Below are positions 1 through 11,206 of a stretch of DNA of 64,000 bases, in pieces. Numbering within the stretch: the stretch's first letter is position 1; the number at the start of each line of letters is the position of its first letter. The position numbers and the translations under genes were made by a program. The notes beneath the pieces are model-generated. The model made no database searches. It was not told where the DNA came from and saw only the letters and a list, made by a program, of their open reading frames with translations. The stretch is from Polynucleobacter meluiroseus (GTDB taxonomy: Bacteria; Pseudomonadota; Gammaproteobacteria; Burkholderiales; Burkholderiaceae): positions 310,001-374,000 of the forward strand of contig NZ_OANS01000002.1 of assembly GCF_900205755.1 (NCBI RefSeq). The letters run 5' to 3'.

Positions 1-1852
1 CATCACTGCCAAACCCTTGCATCACATCCACTGTGCGGCATTCAAAGGTTTCGTATAAAGCGTCGCCTGCTTTAAACGCAAACTGACTCGCATCATGCTC
101 ATGGCCTTGGCGTACCCGCACCCAGCCTTTTTGCGAGACGATGACGGTCACTGGCTCATCAATCACTTTTGTTTCTGCGACAGCCCGTTTTTCCTCGAGG
201 ATCAAGGTACGACGCTCGTCACCAAACTCCTTCATGTCGGCTTCGATTTCTTTAATGATGCGCTTGCGTAAAATCGTATCGCTTTGTAATAAGCCTTCTA
301 AATCATCGCGCTCTGCTTGTAACGCTTTTAGCTCTTGCTCAATCTTAATACCTTCGAGGCGGGCTAATTGACGCAAACGAATATCTAAAATGTCTTCAGC
401 TTGGCGATCACTTAATTTAAAGGCGTTGATGAGATCCACTTTAGGCTCATCACTATTGCGAATAATTTTGATTACCTGATCAATGTTGAGAAGAACAATT
501 AATCTTCCTTCCAAAATGTGCATCCGGTCTTTGACCTTGGTCAAGCGGTGCTGAGTACGACGAGTTACAGTACCAACCCGAAAATGAATCCACTCGGAAA
601 TAATATCCTTTAAGCCTTTTTGACGCGGGCGTCCGTCATTTCCAATCATTACCAAGTTCATTGGCGCATTGGACTCCAAAGAGGTGTGCGCTAAGAGCAA
701 GTTAACAAACTCATTAACATCGATATTCTTACTCTTTGGCTCAAAAACCAAACGCACGGCTGCATCTTTACTGGATTCATCACGCACGCCATCCAATACA
801 TTCAGCATGGCTGATTTAAGGTTACTCTGCTCGGGAGTAAGTGTTTTTTTGCCGATGCGAATCTTTGGATTCGTAATTTCTTCAATTTCCTGCAAAACTT
901 TTTGCGACGAAGTTGCTGGCGGTAATTCATTGACAATGATTTGCCACTGACCTCGAGCCAACTCCTCCACAGACCAACGAGCGCGAACCTTCAGACTTCC
1001 TCTGCCTGCTTCGTAAATTTGGGCAATTTCTGCGGCTGTCGAAATAATCTGGCCACCGCCTGGATAATCAGGACCGGGCATAATTTCCAACAGCTCAGCC
1101 GTAGTCATCTTCGGTGACTTCATTAAAGCAATGGCAGCGCCTGCCACTTCACGCAGATTGTGTGATGGAATTTCTGTGGCCATTCCCACCGCAATACCCG
1201 ATGCACCGTTTAACAAAACAAAGGGTAAGCGAGCCGGTAATAACTTAGGCTCCTGAAAAGATCCATCATAGTTAGGAGCAAAGTCGACTGTGCCTTCGTC
1301 AATTTCACTCATTAACAAGCTAGCGATTTTGGTTAAACGTGCCTCGGTGTAGCGCATGGCCGCAGCACCATCGCCGTCACGTGAGCCAAAGTTTCCTTGG
1401 CCATCAATAAGTGGATAGCGCAGTGAAAAACTTTGAGCCAAGCGCACTAAAGCATCATAAGCCGACTGGTCGCCGTGCGGGTGAAACTTACCAAGCACAT
1501 CGCCAACAACGCGCGCACTCTTCACGGGCTTAGCATCAGCACGCAGCCCCATCTCACTCATAGAGAACAGAATGCGGCGCTGTACAGGTTTTTGTCCATC
1601 AGCAACGTCGGGCAAGGCGCGGCCCTTAACAACGCTAATGGCGTAATCCAAATAAGCTCGCTCGGCATAGACTGCCAGGGTCAAGCTGTCTTTATCATCT
1701 TCATTCAAATCGACTGTTTTAGGATCGTGTGGCCCTTTAGATCCGCCATCATCACTGACAACAATCTTGCCTTCATTTTCATCCATGGCGCTGGCAAATA
1801 AATCCGCCTGCTCAGAATTCATCTCATCGCCGGGTGTTTTTTTAGTCGTCAT
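1..1852 (-). CDS. parC: DNA topoisomerase IV subunit A, 3' part missing
   Basis: ParC is the DNA-cleaving subunit of topoisomerase IV and works with ParE to unlink daughter chromosomes. The frame is open from an ATG at 1852 to the window edge, about 617 codons, so the C-terminal end is cut by the window. The order is the winged-helix cleavage domain with [10 protein letters not shown] (quinolone region), then [10 protein letters not shown] carrying the active tyrosine near residue 168, then a long coiled-coil tower with [14 protein letters not shown]. The ATG overlaps the parE stop (TAATG), so the pair is translationally coupled. The [15 protein letters not shown] context and the partner parE favour ParC over GyrA. 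The quinolone hot-spot serine is glutamine here. Confidence 0.96.
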   Translation of the reverse strand, partial: MTTKKTPGDEMNSEQADLFASAMDENEGKIVVSDDGGSKGPHDPKTVDLNEDDKDSLTLAVYAERAYLDYAISVVKGRALPDVADGQKPVQRRILFSMSEMGLRADAKPVKSARVVGDVLGKFHPHGDQSAYDALVRLAQSFSLRYPLIDGQGNFGSRDGDGAAAMRYTEARLTKIASLLMSEIDEGTVDFAPNYDGSFQEPKLLPARLPFVLLNGASGIAVGMATEIPSHNLREVAGAAIALMKSPKMTTAELLEIMPGPDYPGGGQIISTAAEIAQIYEAGRGSLKVRARWSVEELARGQWQIIVNELPPATSSQKVLQEIEEITNPKIRIGKKTLTPEQSNLKSAMLNVLDGVRDESSKDAAVRLVFEPKSKNIDVNEFVNLLLAHTSLESNAPMNLVMIGNDGRPRQKGLKDIISEWIHFRVGTVTRRTQHRLTKVKDRMHILEGRLIVLLNIDQVIKIIRNSDEPKVDLINAFKLSDRQAEDILDIRLRQLARLEGIKIEQELKALQAERDDLEGLLQSDTILRKRIIKEIEADMKEFGDERRTLILEEKRAVAETKVIDEPVTVIVSQKGWVRVRQGHEHDASQFAFKAGDALYETFECRTVDVMQGFGSD

Positions 1853-3840
1853 TAAATATCTGCCTCAACTTCATTTCCGCGTTCTTCCAACCAATCGCGC
1901 CGCGCACCGGATTCCGATTTACCCATCAGCATATCCATCGTTTTAATTGTTTCAAGCTCGGTCCAAGAGCCTAAAGTCACCGGCAATAAGCGGCGAGTAT
2001 CTGGATTAAGTGTGGTGTCCCATAACTGCTCTGCACTCATCTCGCCCAAGCCTTTGAAGCGGGAGATTTGCCAGGCCGACTCTTTAACGCCATCCTTGCG
2101 CAACTTATCTTCGATCGCTTGCAGCTCACTGGCATCAAGTGCATAGATTTTTTGCGCTGGTTTCTTGCCACGTGCTGGCGCATCTACCCTAAACAATGGT
2201 GGCCGTGAAATATGAATATGCCCTAGTTCAATGAGCTTAGGAAAATGCTTATAAAACAAGGTTAATAACAACACCTGAATGTGTGCGCCATCCACATCAG
2301 CATCTGACAAGATACATACCTTGCCATATCGCAGATTGGATAAATCGGGAGTGTCATTAGCGCCATGGGGATCCACGCCGATTGCTACGGCGATGTCGTG
2401 CACTTCGTTATTGGCAAATAAGCGATCGCGCTCGGCTTCCCAAGTATTTAAGACCTTACCGCGCAAGGGCAGAATGGCTTGATATTCTTTATTGCGACCC
2501 ATCTTTGCCGAGCCACCAGCTGAATCACCCTCAACGAGGAAAATTTCATTTAAGGCAATGTCTTCACTCTCACAATCGGTAAGCTTGCCAGGGAGAACCG
2601 CAACGCCTGAAGATTTTTTCTTCTCAACTTTTTGACCTGCACGGGTCCGAGCTTGAGCCTGCTTAATTACCAAGTCAGCCAATTTACGGCCGTAATCCAC
2701 GTGCTCATTCAGCCAAAGCTCAAGGGCAGATTTAGCGTAGCCAGAAACTAAGCGCACTGCATCACGTGAGTTCAAGCGCTCTTTAATTTGCCCTTGAAAT
2801 TGGGGATCCAATACCTTAGCAGACAGAATAAAAGAGGCTCTCGCAAAAACATCCTCGGGCATTAACTTCACGCCCTTAGGTTGCAAGGCATGCATTTCGA
2901 TAAACCCTTTGACAGCGTTAAACAGGCCCTCGCGCAAACCGCTTTCATGGGTGCCGCCCGCTGGTGTCGGAATCAGATTTACGTAACTCTCACGCACTGG
3001 TGGACCATCTTCAGTCCATGCCACTACCCAGGCCGCGCCCTCTCCTTCAGCAAATGAATCATCATCGCCATTACCGGTGGCATATTGCTCGCCCTCAAAC
3101 GGGGGAATCACTTCAGCGCCGTGTCCGGCTTGCGCAATCGCTTCATTGAGATAACCGCGTAAACCTTGCGCGTATTGCCAAGTCTGACTATCGCCTGACT
3201 TTTCTTGAATCAGCGTTACTTTTACGCCAGGCAAAAGCACTGCTTTAGAGCGCAATAAACGGATCAGCTCGGGCATTGGGATAGCGGCGCTGTCAAAATA
3301 CTTGCCATCTGGCCAAGCCCGTACGCGGGTTCCATGGGACTTATCATCCTTAGTTGCCGCAATGGTTTTGAGCTTCTCAATCACCCTGCCATCTGCAAAA
3401 GTCAAGGTGGAGACCTTGCTTTCGCGCCATACAGTCACTTCCAGGCGCTTGGATAAGGCATTCGTGACGGATACGCCTACTCCATGTAAGCCGCCTGAGA
3501 ATGCATAGGCGCCGCCCGTGCCCTTTTCAAATTTACCGCCAGCATGTAGTTGGGTAAAGACGATCTCGACTACAGGCAATTTCTCCGTAGGATGCATACC
3601 CACTGGAATTCCACGCCCGTCATCTTCAATACTGACACTACTGTCCGCATGCAAGGTCACAGTAATGTGCTTGCCATAACCTCCCAAAGCCTCATCCGAG
3701 GCGTTATCCAAGACTTCTTGGATGATATGAAGAGGATTGTCGGTGCGGGTGTACATTCCAGGCCGCTGACGGACTGGTTCGAGTCCTTTGAGGACCTGAA
3801 TCGATGATTCGCTGTATTCGGAAGTTTTACGTGTAGCCAT
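1852..3840 (-). CDS. parE: DNA topoisomerase IV subunit B
   Basis: ParE is the ATPase subunit of topoisomerase IV. At 662 residues it has the normal size for proteobacterial ParE and is shorter than GyrB, which carries an extra insert. It shows the GHKL ATPase ([13 protein letters not shown] near residue 43, [17 protein letters not shown]), a transducer, the TOPRIM metal sites [10 protein letters not shown] (about 437) and DADVDGAHI (about 511), and the C-terminal RFKGLGEM region. The ATG at 3840 opens into a 77-base gap shared with a divergent CoA-transferase. The stop overlaps the parC start by one base. Confidence 0.97.
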   Translation of the reverse strand: MATRKTSEYSESSIQVLKGLEPVRQRPGMYTRTDNPLHIIQEVLDNASDEALGGYGKHITVTLHADSSVSIEDDGRGIPVGMHPTEKLPVVEIVFTQLHAGGKFEKGTGGAYAFSGGLHGVGVSVTNALSKRLEVTVWRESKVSTLTFADGRVIEKLKTIAATKDDKSHGTRVRAWPDGKYFDSAAIPMPELIRLLRSKAVLLPGVKVTLIQEKSGDSQTWQYAQGLRGYLNEAIAQAGHGAEVIPPFEGEQYATGNGDDDSFAEGEGAAWVVAWTEDGPPVRESYVNLIPTPAGGTHESGLREGLFNAVKGFIEMHALQPKGVKLMPEDVFARASFILSAKVLDPQFQGQIKERLNSRDAVRLVSGYAKSALELWLNEHVDYGRKLADLVIKQAQARTRAGQKVEKKKSSGVAVLPGKLTDCESEDIALNEIFLVEGDSAGGSAKMGRNKEYQAILPLRGKVLNTWEAERDRLFANNEVHDIAVAIGVDPHGANDTPDLSNLRYGKVCILSDADVDGAHIQVLLLTLFYKHFPKLIELGHIHISRPPLFRVDAPARGKKPAQKIYALDASELQAIEDKLRKDGVKESAWQISRFKGLGEMSAEQLWDTTLNPDTRRLLPVTLGSWTELETIKTMDMLMGKSESGARRDWLEERGNEVEADI

Positions 3841-3917
3841 GCGCGCAAATTGTAGTCATATCTGAAGTAAATCCTGAATTTTCCTGAATTACCCTGCTTT
3901 CATGCCAAAATTAATCA

Positions 3918-5138
3918 ATGGGATCCCTTAGTCATATTCGCGTGTTGGATCTGAGCCGCGTGCTTGCAGGCCCTTGGTGCACGCAAAATCTGGCTGATCT
4001 AGGTGCAGATGTCATCAAAGTAGAAAAACCCGGCGAGGGAGACGATACCCGCCATTGGGGGCCTCCATTTGCAAAGGATGCTCAGGGCAATGACACCGCC
4101 GAATCTGCCTATTTTATTTGCATCAACCGCAATAAACGCTCTATTACCGTAGACATCAGTAGGCCAGAAGGTCAAGACCTCGTTCGCCAACTTGCCGCAG
4201 AGTCTGATGTAGTCGTAGAAAACTATAAAGTAGGTCAGTTGGCGAAATACGGCTTGGACTATGAAAGCCTAAAAAAGGTAAAGCCTGACCTCATCTACTG
4301 CTCAATTACCGGCTTTGGCCAAACCGGCCCTTATGCGCACCGACCTGGCTATGACTATATTGTTCAGGGCATGGGTGGATTTATGAGCGTTACCGGTGAG
4401 CATGCAGATTTTGCTGGCTCCAGTCCACAAAAAGCGGGTGTTGCTATTGCGGATTTGTTTACCGGCATGTACGCCTCGAGCGCAATTCTGGCGGCAGTAA
4501 TTCACCGAGACCGCACAGGCCAAGGACAATATATCGATTTAGCACTGCTCGATACCCAGATTGCAATGATGGCGAACATCGCGAGCGCCCATCTTTGTTC
4601 AGAAAAAATTCCGCAGCGTATCGGAAACGCCTCCCCGATTATTGTTCCGTATCAAACCTTTCCGACTTCAGATGGCTGGATCATTGTTGCCGCCGGAAAC
4701 AATAGTCAATTTCGTCATTTAGTTACGGTAGGTGGCCGAGCGGAATTAGCCGACAACCCCCTTTATCTTGAAAACCCTTTGCGAGTCCAACATCGTGACA
4801 CCCTCATCCCCTTACTTGAGGAAATGATTCTGAAGAAGACCAAAGCGGAATGGATTGTCCTGCTTGAGCAGGCTGGAGTTCCCTGCGGCCCCATTAACAA
4901 TATGCAAGAAGTTTTTGAAAACGAACAAGTTCAGGCTCGCGGGGTCAAGCTCAGCGTACCTCACACCAGCGCAGGTAACATGCCCTTAGTTGCCAGCCCA
5001 ATGCACTTATCCGAAACTCCAGTCGAGGTTCGTCTAGCTCCGCCCACCTTAGGACAACATACGAATGAAATCTTACAAGAGCGTTTGCATTTAGATAGCA
5101 ATACCATCACCGTCTTACGCAATCAAGGCATTGTTTAG
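3918..5138 (+). CDS. class III (CaiB/BaiF) CoA-transferase
   Basis: This is a family III CoA-transferase, which moves CoA between carboxylic acids through an aspartyl-CoA thioester. The 406 residues fit the family. Seen are the N-terminal VLDLSRVLAGPW motif, DLGADVIKVEKP, the SITGFGQTGP loop and the ADLFTGMYA segment, where Asp179 sits in the position of the catalytic aspartate of formyl-CoA transferase. The closing THEIL-like C-terminus is also typical. The substrate cannot be read from sequence; succinyl-CoA:dicarboxylate or formyl/oxalyl types are possible. An MFS carrier overlaps its 3' end, which suggests import and activation of an organic acid (inference). Confidence 0.88.
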   Translation: MGSLSHIRVLDLSRVLAGPWCTQNLADLGADVIKVEKPGEGDDTRHWGPPFAKDAQGNDTAESAYFICINRNKRSITVDISRPEGQDLVRQLAAESDVVVENYKVGQLAKYGLDYESLKKVKPDLIYCSITGFGQTGPYAHRPGYDYIVQGMGGFMSVTGEHADFAGSSPQKAGVAIADLFTGMYASSAILAAVIHRDRTGQGQYIDLALLDTQIAMMANIASAHLCSEKIPQRIGNASPIIVPYQTFPTSDGWIIVAAGNNSQFRHLVTVGGRAELADNPLYLENPLRVQHRDTLIPLLEEMILKKTKAEWIVLLEQAGVPCGPINNMQEVFENEQVQARGVKLSVPHTSAGNMPLVASPMHLSETPVEVRLAPPTLGQHTNEILQERLHLDSNTITVLRNQGIV

Positions 5139-6396
5139 TAACTATTGGCACCCATTAGCACCAATTAATATCTTGAATACGTCAAAAAAACTTTCGCTCA
5201 CGCAGATACTTATTTTTGGCGGCCTCATGGTGACGCTTTCCATGGGGGTACGGCATGGCTTTGGACTATTTAATCTACCCATTACTGCTGCCAATGGCTG
5301 GGGCAGAGAATCATTTGCCCTCACCATTGCCTTACAAAATTTGATTTGGGGTGCAGTACAACCCATCACAGGTGCATTGGCAGATCGGTATGGCGCATTA
5401 AAAATTATGCTTACCGGTGCCGTTCTGTATATCCTCGGTTTAATTGGGATGGCGTTATCAACTGACGTCCTCAGTTTTACGATTGCAGGTGGCTTGTTCA
5501 TTGGTCTTGCGCAAACAGCTACGACTTATAGCGTGATTTACGGAATCCTCGGCAGAAATGTTTCCCCTGAAAAACGGGTCTGGTCTATGGGTATCGCTGC
5601 GGCAGCAGGCTCCTTTGGGCAATTCTTAATGATCCCTCTAGAGCAAGGTTTGATTTCCGGATTTGGCGCTCAAGATGCACTACTAATCCTTGCGCTGATG
5701 ACCAGCTTAATGATTCCTACGGCCTTCATGTTGAGGGAAAAGAATTTTCTACAGACACATCAGTTAGGCGATCAGACTGCTCTTGAAGCAGCGAAAGAGG
5801 CTTGGACTAATACTAGTTTTCGCTTACTCAACTTGGGGTATTTCGTCTGTGGATTTCAGGTGGTTTTTATTGCGGTTCACTTGGCGCCCTATCTCAAGGA
5901 TCTATCCAGTACCTATCCAGCAGTAGCCTCACCTACAGTGGCCACCACAGCATTAGCTTTGATTGGACTATTTAATATCTTCGGCACCTACAGTGCGGGT
6001 ATATTTGGGCAGCATTTTCCTAAACGCCTTCTGTTGTCGGGCATCTATCTGAGTAGGTCCATTGCTATTGCGGCTTTTATTTGGTTGCCCTTAAGCCCAA
6101 TGAGCACTTACGTCTTTGCTGCACTCATGGGATTTTTATGGCTCTCCACGATTCCACTCACAAATGCGATTGTGGCGCAGATTTTTGGCGTAAGGCATCT
6201 TTCCATGCTATCCGGTTTAGTATTTTTCTCGCACCAGTTAGGCAGTTTCTGCGGTGCTTTTTTTGGCGGCTATCTCTACGATCGCACCGGTTCCTATTTG
6301 CTTGTTTGGGAGATTGCAATTGCCTTAGGCGTAGTGGCTTTTATGGTCAACCTACCAATCAAAGAACGCGCAATTCGTCATGCGGTTACCATTTAA
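5131..6396 (+). CDS. MFS transporter, monocarboxylate-like
   Basis: This is a major facilitator superfamily carrier with about 12 hydrophobic segments in 421 residues. The ADRYGALK loop between helices 2 and 3 is the usual MFS signature, and GVRHGFGLFNLP near the start resembles monocarboxylate/oxalate carriers. No ATG lies near the N-terminus: the frame opens at TTG 5131, inside the end of the CoA-transferase gene, with AAGG just upstream. TTG 5173 or ATG 5227 are alternatives, though ATG 5227 would remove part of helix 1. The overlap implies an operon with the CoA-transferase. The substrate is unknown; an organic acid is an inference from context. Confidence 0.85.
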   Translation: MFSNYWHPLAPINILNTSKKLSLTQILIFGGLMVTLSMGVRHGFGLFNLPITAANGWGRESFALTIALQNLIWGAVQPITGALADRYGALKIMLTGAVLYILGLIGMALSTDVLSFTIAGGLFIGLAQTATTYSVIYGILGRNVSPEKRVWSMGIAAAAGSFGQFLMIPLEQGLISGFGAQDALLILALMTSLMIPTAFMLREKNFLQTHQLGDQTALEAAKEAWTNTSFRLLNLGYFVCGFQVVFIAVHLAPYLKDLSSTYPAVASPTVATTALALIGLFNIFGTYSAGIFGQHFPKRLLLSGIYLSRSIAIAAFIWLPLSPMSTYVFAALMGFLWLSTIPLTNAIVAQIFGVRHLSMLSGLVFFSHQLGSFCGAFFGGYLYDRTGSYLLVWEIAIALGVVAFMVNLPIKERAIRHAVTI

Positions 6397-6399
6397 GCA

Positions 6400-6561
6400 A
6401 TGAGTCAAGCACTTTTTTATAAGATCAAGAAATCAAGCTTATTACGGGCATTTTTTTATATTCTGATGCTCGGTTTGCTGGCCATCGTTTATATGAGTTA
6501 TTTTTTACCCACTCTGATGGTGTCGTGGACAAATCAATTCTGGACCATGTGTGGCTGGTAA
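6400..6561 (+). CDS. small single-span membrane protein (53 aa)
   Basis: The ATG lies 3 bases after the MFS stop and the frame runs 53 codons to TAA. The product starts MSQALFYKIKK, has one hydrophobic stretch at about residues 15-42 (AFFYILMLGLLAIVYMSYFL), and ends with a Trp-rich tail (VSWTNQFWTMCGW). The basic N-terminus predicts that this end stays in the cytoplasm. Its position as third gene of a tight operon suggests a small accessory subunit for the carrier, but no family is recognised. A chance reading frame is possible, though the spacing and composition argue for a real gene. Confidence 0.6.
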   Translation: MSQALFYKIKKSSLLRAFFYILMLGLLAIVYMSYFLPTLMVSWTNQFWTMCGW

Positions 6562-6609
6562 ATAGTGAATTGCATTGATAATCAACGCAACGCCTATTTT
6601 TTTATGTTT

Positions 6610-6684
6610 CTCGCCGTAGCACAATGGATAGTGCACATGCCTCCTAAGCGTGGGATACAGGTTCGATTCCTGTCGGCGGGACCA
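6610..6684 (+). tRNA. tRNA-Arg (anticodon CCT)
   Basis: A full cloverleaf can be drawn. The acceptor pairs CTCGCCG with CGGCGGG, the D-stem pairs GCAC with GTGC, and the anticodon stem pairs CATGC with GCGTG around the loop CTCCTAA, giving anticodon CCT for AGG codons. The T-arm is ACAGG-TTCGATT-CCTGT. The discriminator A and CCA are encoded. The gene lies 48 bases past the small membrane protein and reads in the same direction. Confidence 0.95.
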
Positions 6685-6700
6685 AACTCTTTTGTAAAAC

Positions 6701-6723
6701 TTATCCACAGGTATTGTGGATAA
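6701..6723. promoter_or_regulatory. inverted pair of perfect DnaA boxes
   Basis: TTATCCACA at 6701-6709 and its exact reverse complement TGTGGATAA at 6715-6723 form a 9-bp inverted repeat with a 5-base spacer. Both halves equal the strong DnaA box. No T-run follows on the plus strand, so it is a poor terminator for the upstream tRNA. An AT-rich stretch follows at 6770-6850. The replication genes dnaA/dnaN are not nearby, so a control or DnaA-titration site is more likely than the origin. Confidence 0.5.
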
Positions 6724-6769
6724 AACGCCAAAAGTTTTCGTAAGTTACCGATTTGTATACAAGGACCTA

Positions 6770-6792
6770 GCTTGCTTAATAATTAAGCAAGC
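6770..6792. promoter_or_regulatory. perfect 11-bp palindrome, possible operator
   Basis: GCTTGCTTAAT and its exact complement ATTAAGCAAGC flank a single central A. The site lies 78 bases before the Nudix gene. A TTGACA at 6823-6828 downstream could be a -35 box, although the matching -10 is poor. A perfect dyad of this length upstream of a gene suggests a binding site for a dimeric regulator. No regulator family is recognised from the sequence. Confidence 0.4.
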
Positions 6793-6869
6793 CAAAGACT
6801 TCTTAATTTAACTAAAGATTTGTTGACAAATTAAAAATTGCCGCTGATTTTTTCTCTTACACTTGGCGC

Positions 6870-7718
6870 ATGGATACACTCAAAACCACATTGAATACCA
6901 GCACCTTAGCGGCATTAGAAGAGATGCTACAAAACACCAGTAGGTCGGTACCCCATGATTTTTTACCAGTGCATTTTTTTGGTGGCGCATCTCCTGGCCA
7001 AGTTGTTGGACATCTGAGTCCGGATTTCATTCCATTTATCCATAAGACCCTGCAAGAACACGCGCTGCCTCTTTTGCACCTAAGTTCTGACCGCTTCTCG
7101 ATTGATGCAGCTAAGCCCATTGAGATTTCTGACAGTTTGGCTAATTTGGCAGAGCAAATGCAACAAGCGGGCTTGATCCCTGGCTGGCGTCAAGAACAAT
7201 TCGCCTGGATTGATCAAAATGGTCACGCTTATTTCATGCTCGAACGAGCTGCATTTAGAACCTTTGGCTTACGCAGCACTGCAATTCATGTCAATGGGCA
7301 CACCAGAGCCGGTAAAGTTTGGCTTGGCAGGCGCAGTCAGAGCAAATCGATTGACCCGGGCCGACTAGATAACTTAGCTGCCGGCGGTATTGCCGCACAG
7401 GAAACACCCTGGAACTGTGCATATCGTGAGCTTTGGGAGGAAGCGGGGGTGCCTAACCCCCTTTCGCAGAGAATTGAGCCCGTAGGTCGCATACACATGC
7501 GTCGGCCACTGCAGTCATTAGGCTTCCACGATGAGCAACTCTATATATACGACTTAGCCCTGCCCGAGAATTTCATACCAACTAATCATGATGGAGAAGT
7601 CAGTGGCTTTATTGAAATCTCACTTTCTGAAGCGGCTGCACGCATATTGGCCGATGAATTTACCAGTGATGCTGCCATTGTGATGGCGGACTTTATCTTG
7701 CGAAAAGCAAGAACTTAA
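6870..7718 (+). CDS. Nudix hydrolase, thiamine-diphosphate damage type (DUF4743-Nudix)
   Basis: The 282 residues hold an N-terminal DUF4743-like part (about 1-125) and a C-terminal Nudix domain. The Nudix box at 172-194 matches G-x5-E-x7-REUxEExGU exactly, seen as GGIAAQE...RELWEEAGV. This architecture belongs to the Tnr3/YJR142W group, whose characterised members hydrolyse oxidised forms of thiamine diphosphate and so pre-empt cofactor damage. The gene stands directly before the TPP riboswitch and thiC, which fits that role. No good ribosome site is visible before the ATG. The exact substrate is an inference from the family and the neighbourhood. Confidence 0.82.
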   Translation: MDTLKTTLNTSTLAALEEMLQNTSRSVPHDFLPVHFFGGASPGQVVGHLSPDFIPFIHKTLQEHALPLLHLSSDRFSIDAAKPIEISDSLANLAEQMQQAGLIPGWRQEQFAWIDQNGHAYFMLERAAFRTFGLRSTAIHVNGHTRAGKVWLGRRSQSKSIDPGRLDNLAAGGIAAQETPWNCAYRELWEEAGVPNPLSQRIEPVGRIHMRRPLQSLGFHDEQLYIYDLALPENFIPTNHDGEVSGFIEISLSEAAARILADEFTSDAAIVMADFILRKART

Positions 7719-7766
7719 GCCCGATCAAGGATTTCACTATCATTTCGTGGTTAAATTACCCCTAAG

Positions 7767-9831
<2,065 letters not shown>

Positions 9832-9833
9832 AT

Positions 9834-10997
9834 ATGCAGCACAGTATCGCGCAAAGTAAGTACGCCATTATTGGAGCAGGCCTTATGGGTCGGCTGCTAG
9901 CGGCATCACTTGCTCAGCGCGGTGCCCAAGTTCAGTTATTTGAGCGCAGTGGTCCAAATGCCTCAGAAGCAGCCGCGAGAGTCGCTGCCGCAATGCTAGC
10001 CCCCCTCGCCGAATCTGCGATCACGGAAGATAATGTCGTGCGCATGGGTGTACACAGCCTGCCGCGTTGGCAGCAAATCATTGAGGGACTATCAAACCCA
10101 GTCTATTTTCAGCAAGACGGCACCTTGATCTTATGGCACCGTCAAGATGCTAGTGATGCCGAACGCTTCACTGCCCATCTAGAAAAGAATAGCGCGCAAC
10201 ATGAGCATCTCAAAGCTCCACAGCGACTTGATCAGGCCGCCTTGCAAGTACTTGAGCCCCAAGTTGCTGAACGTTTTTCTCAGGGACTTTATCTACCCAA
10301 TGAGGGTCAGCTGGATAACCGTCAATTACTGGATGCTCTAGGTAAAGAATTAGAACTCTTACGCGTGAACTGCCATTGGCATCATGCAGTCGACCCGGAG
10401 CAACTTCAGGCAGAAAATACTTTTGACTGGGTGATCGATTGTCGTGGCTTAGGGGCAAAAACAGCTTGGCAGAAAAATTTGGCATCGGATTTAGTCGCAG
10501 ACAAACCCTTACGCGGCGTGCGGGGTGAAGTGATTCGCTTATACGCACCTGAGGTGAAATTACGCCGCCCTACTCGCCTGATACATCCACGTTACCCAAT
10601 TTATATTGCCCCAAAGGAACATGATGTCTATGTGGTTGGCGCAACTGAAATTGAATCTGAGGATTTGTCTGGCATGAGTGTGCGCTCAGCTATGGAATTA
10701 CTTAGTGCGGTCTACACAGTGCACAGTGGCTTTGCGGAAGCACGTATTTTAGAGATGGCTACCCAGTGTCGGCCTACTCTGAAAGATAATTTGCCAGAAA
10801 TTCGGGTGAAGACTAAAAACAATTGCACCAGTCTGATGTTGATTAATGGACTGTATCGCCACGGCTTTATGATCTCCCCCGCAATTTTAGACAGTGCATT
10901 AGAGATCTTGGAGTGCGGGCATAGTGATACAGCTCTTAGCTTAAGTCTGAATGTGCAGCAGAGTGTATTCGATGCAGGAATTGCAGTATGCGCATAA
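9834..10997 (+). CDS. thiO: FAD-dependent glycine oxidase ThiO
   Basis: ThiO oxidises glycine to the imine that the thiazole synthase uses in aerobic thiamine synthesis. The 387 residues open with the dinucleotide fold GAGLMGRLLA near residue 17. A DAO-type pattern follows, with AAARVAAAMLAP, and a C-terminal TQCRPTLKDNLP and GLYRHGFMISP that close the FAD site. The gene starts 2 bases after the thiC stop and overlaps thiS by 10 bases, so thiC-O-S form one tight operon. Presence of thiO rather than thiH means the anaerobic tyrosine route is not used at this locus. Confidence 0.93.
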   Translation: MQHSIAQSKYAIIGAGLMGRLLAASLAQRGAQVQLFERSGPNASEAAARVAAAMLAPLAESAITEDNVVRMGVHSLPRWQQIIEGLSNPVYFQQDGTLILWHRQDASDAERFTAHLEKNSAQHEHLKAPQRLDQAALQVLEPQVAERFSQGLYLPNEGQLDNRQLLDALGKELELLRVNCHWHHAVDPEQLQAENTFDWVIDCRGLGAKTAWQKNLASDLVADKPLRGVRGEVIRLYAPEVKLRRPTRLIHPRYPIYIAPKEHDVYVVGATEIESEDLSGMSVRSAMELLSAVYTVHSGFAEARILEMATQCRPTLKDNLPEIRVKTKNNCTSLMLINGLYRHGFMISPAILDSALEILECGHSDTALSLSLNVQQSVFDAGIAVCA

Positions 10998-11185
10998 CCG
11001 TGAATCAAGTTGCACGTGACTTTCCTCAGGGCACTAAGGTGAGCCAAGTCCTTGACTATATTCAGGCTAGGCCGCCTTTTGCCGTAGCCGTCAACCTCAC
11101 TTTCGTTCCTAAAACCCAGTATGCGGAATGCACGCTCAACGAGAATGACGCCGTTGAAGTCATTGCACCCGTAACGGGTGGCTAG
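10988..11185 (+). CDS. thiS: thiamine sulfur-carrier protein ThiS
   Basis: ThiS is a small ubiquitin-like protein that carries sulfur as a C-terminal thiocarboxylate to the thiazole synthase. The 65-residue product ends in the required Gly-Gly (APVTGG), and the preceding NENDAVEVI is the usual beta-grasp end. The start overlaps the thiO stop region by 10 bases. The activating enzyme ThiF is not encoded in this window; a MoeB-type protein elsewhere may serve (inference). Confidence 0.95.
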   Translation: MRITVNQVARDFPQGTKVSQVLDYIQARPPFAVAVNLTFVPKTQYAECTLNENDAVEVIAPVTGG

Positions 11186-11206
11186 TAAATCATAGAAGTA
11201 AATAAT

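Noticed and set aside
6701..6850. DnaA boxes with AT-rich DNA considered as the chromosome origin.
   Set aside because: Only two boxes are present and no dnaA, dnaN, gyrB, rpmH or parAB genes are near; a control site is more likely.
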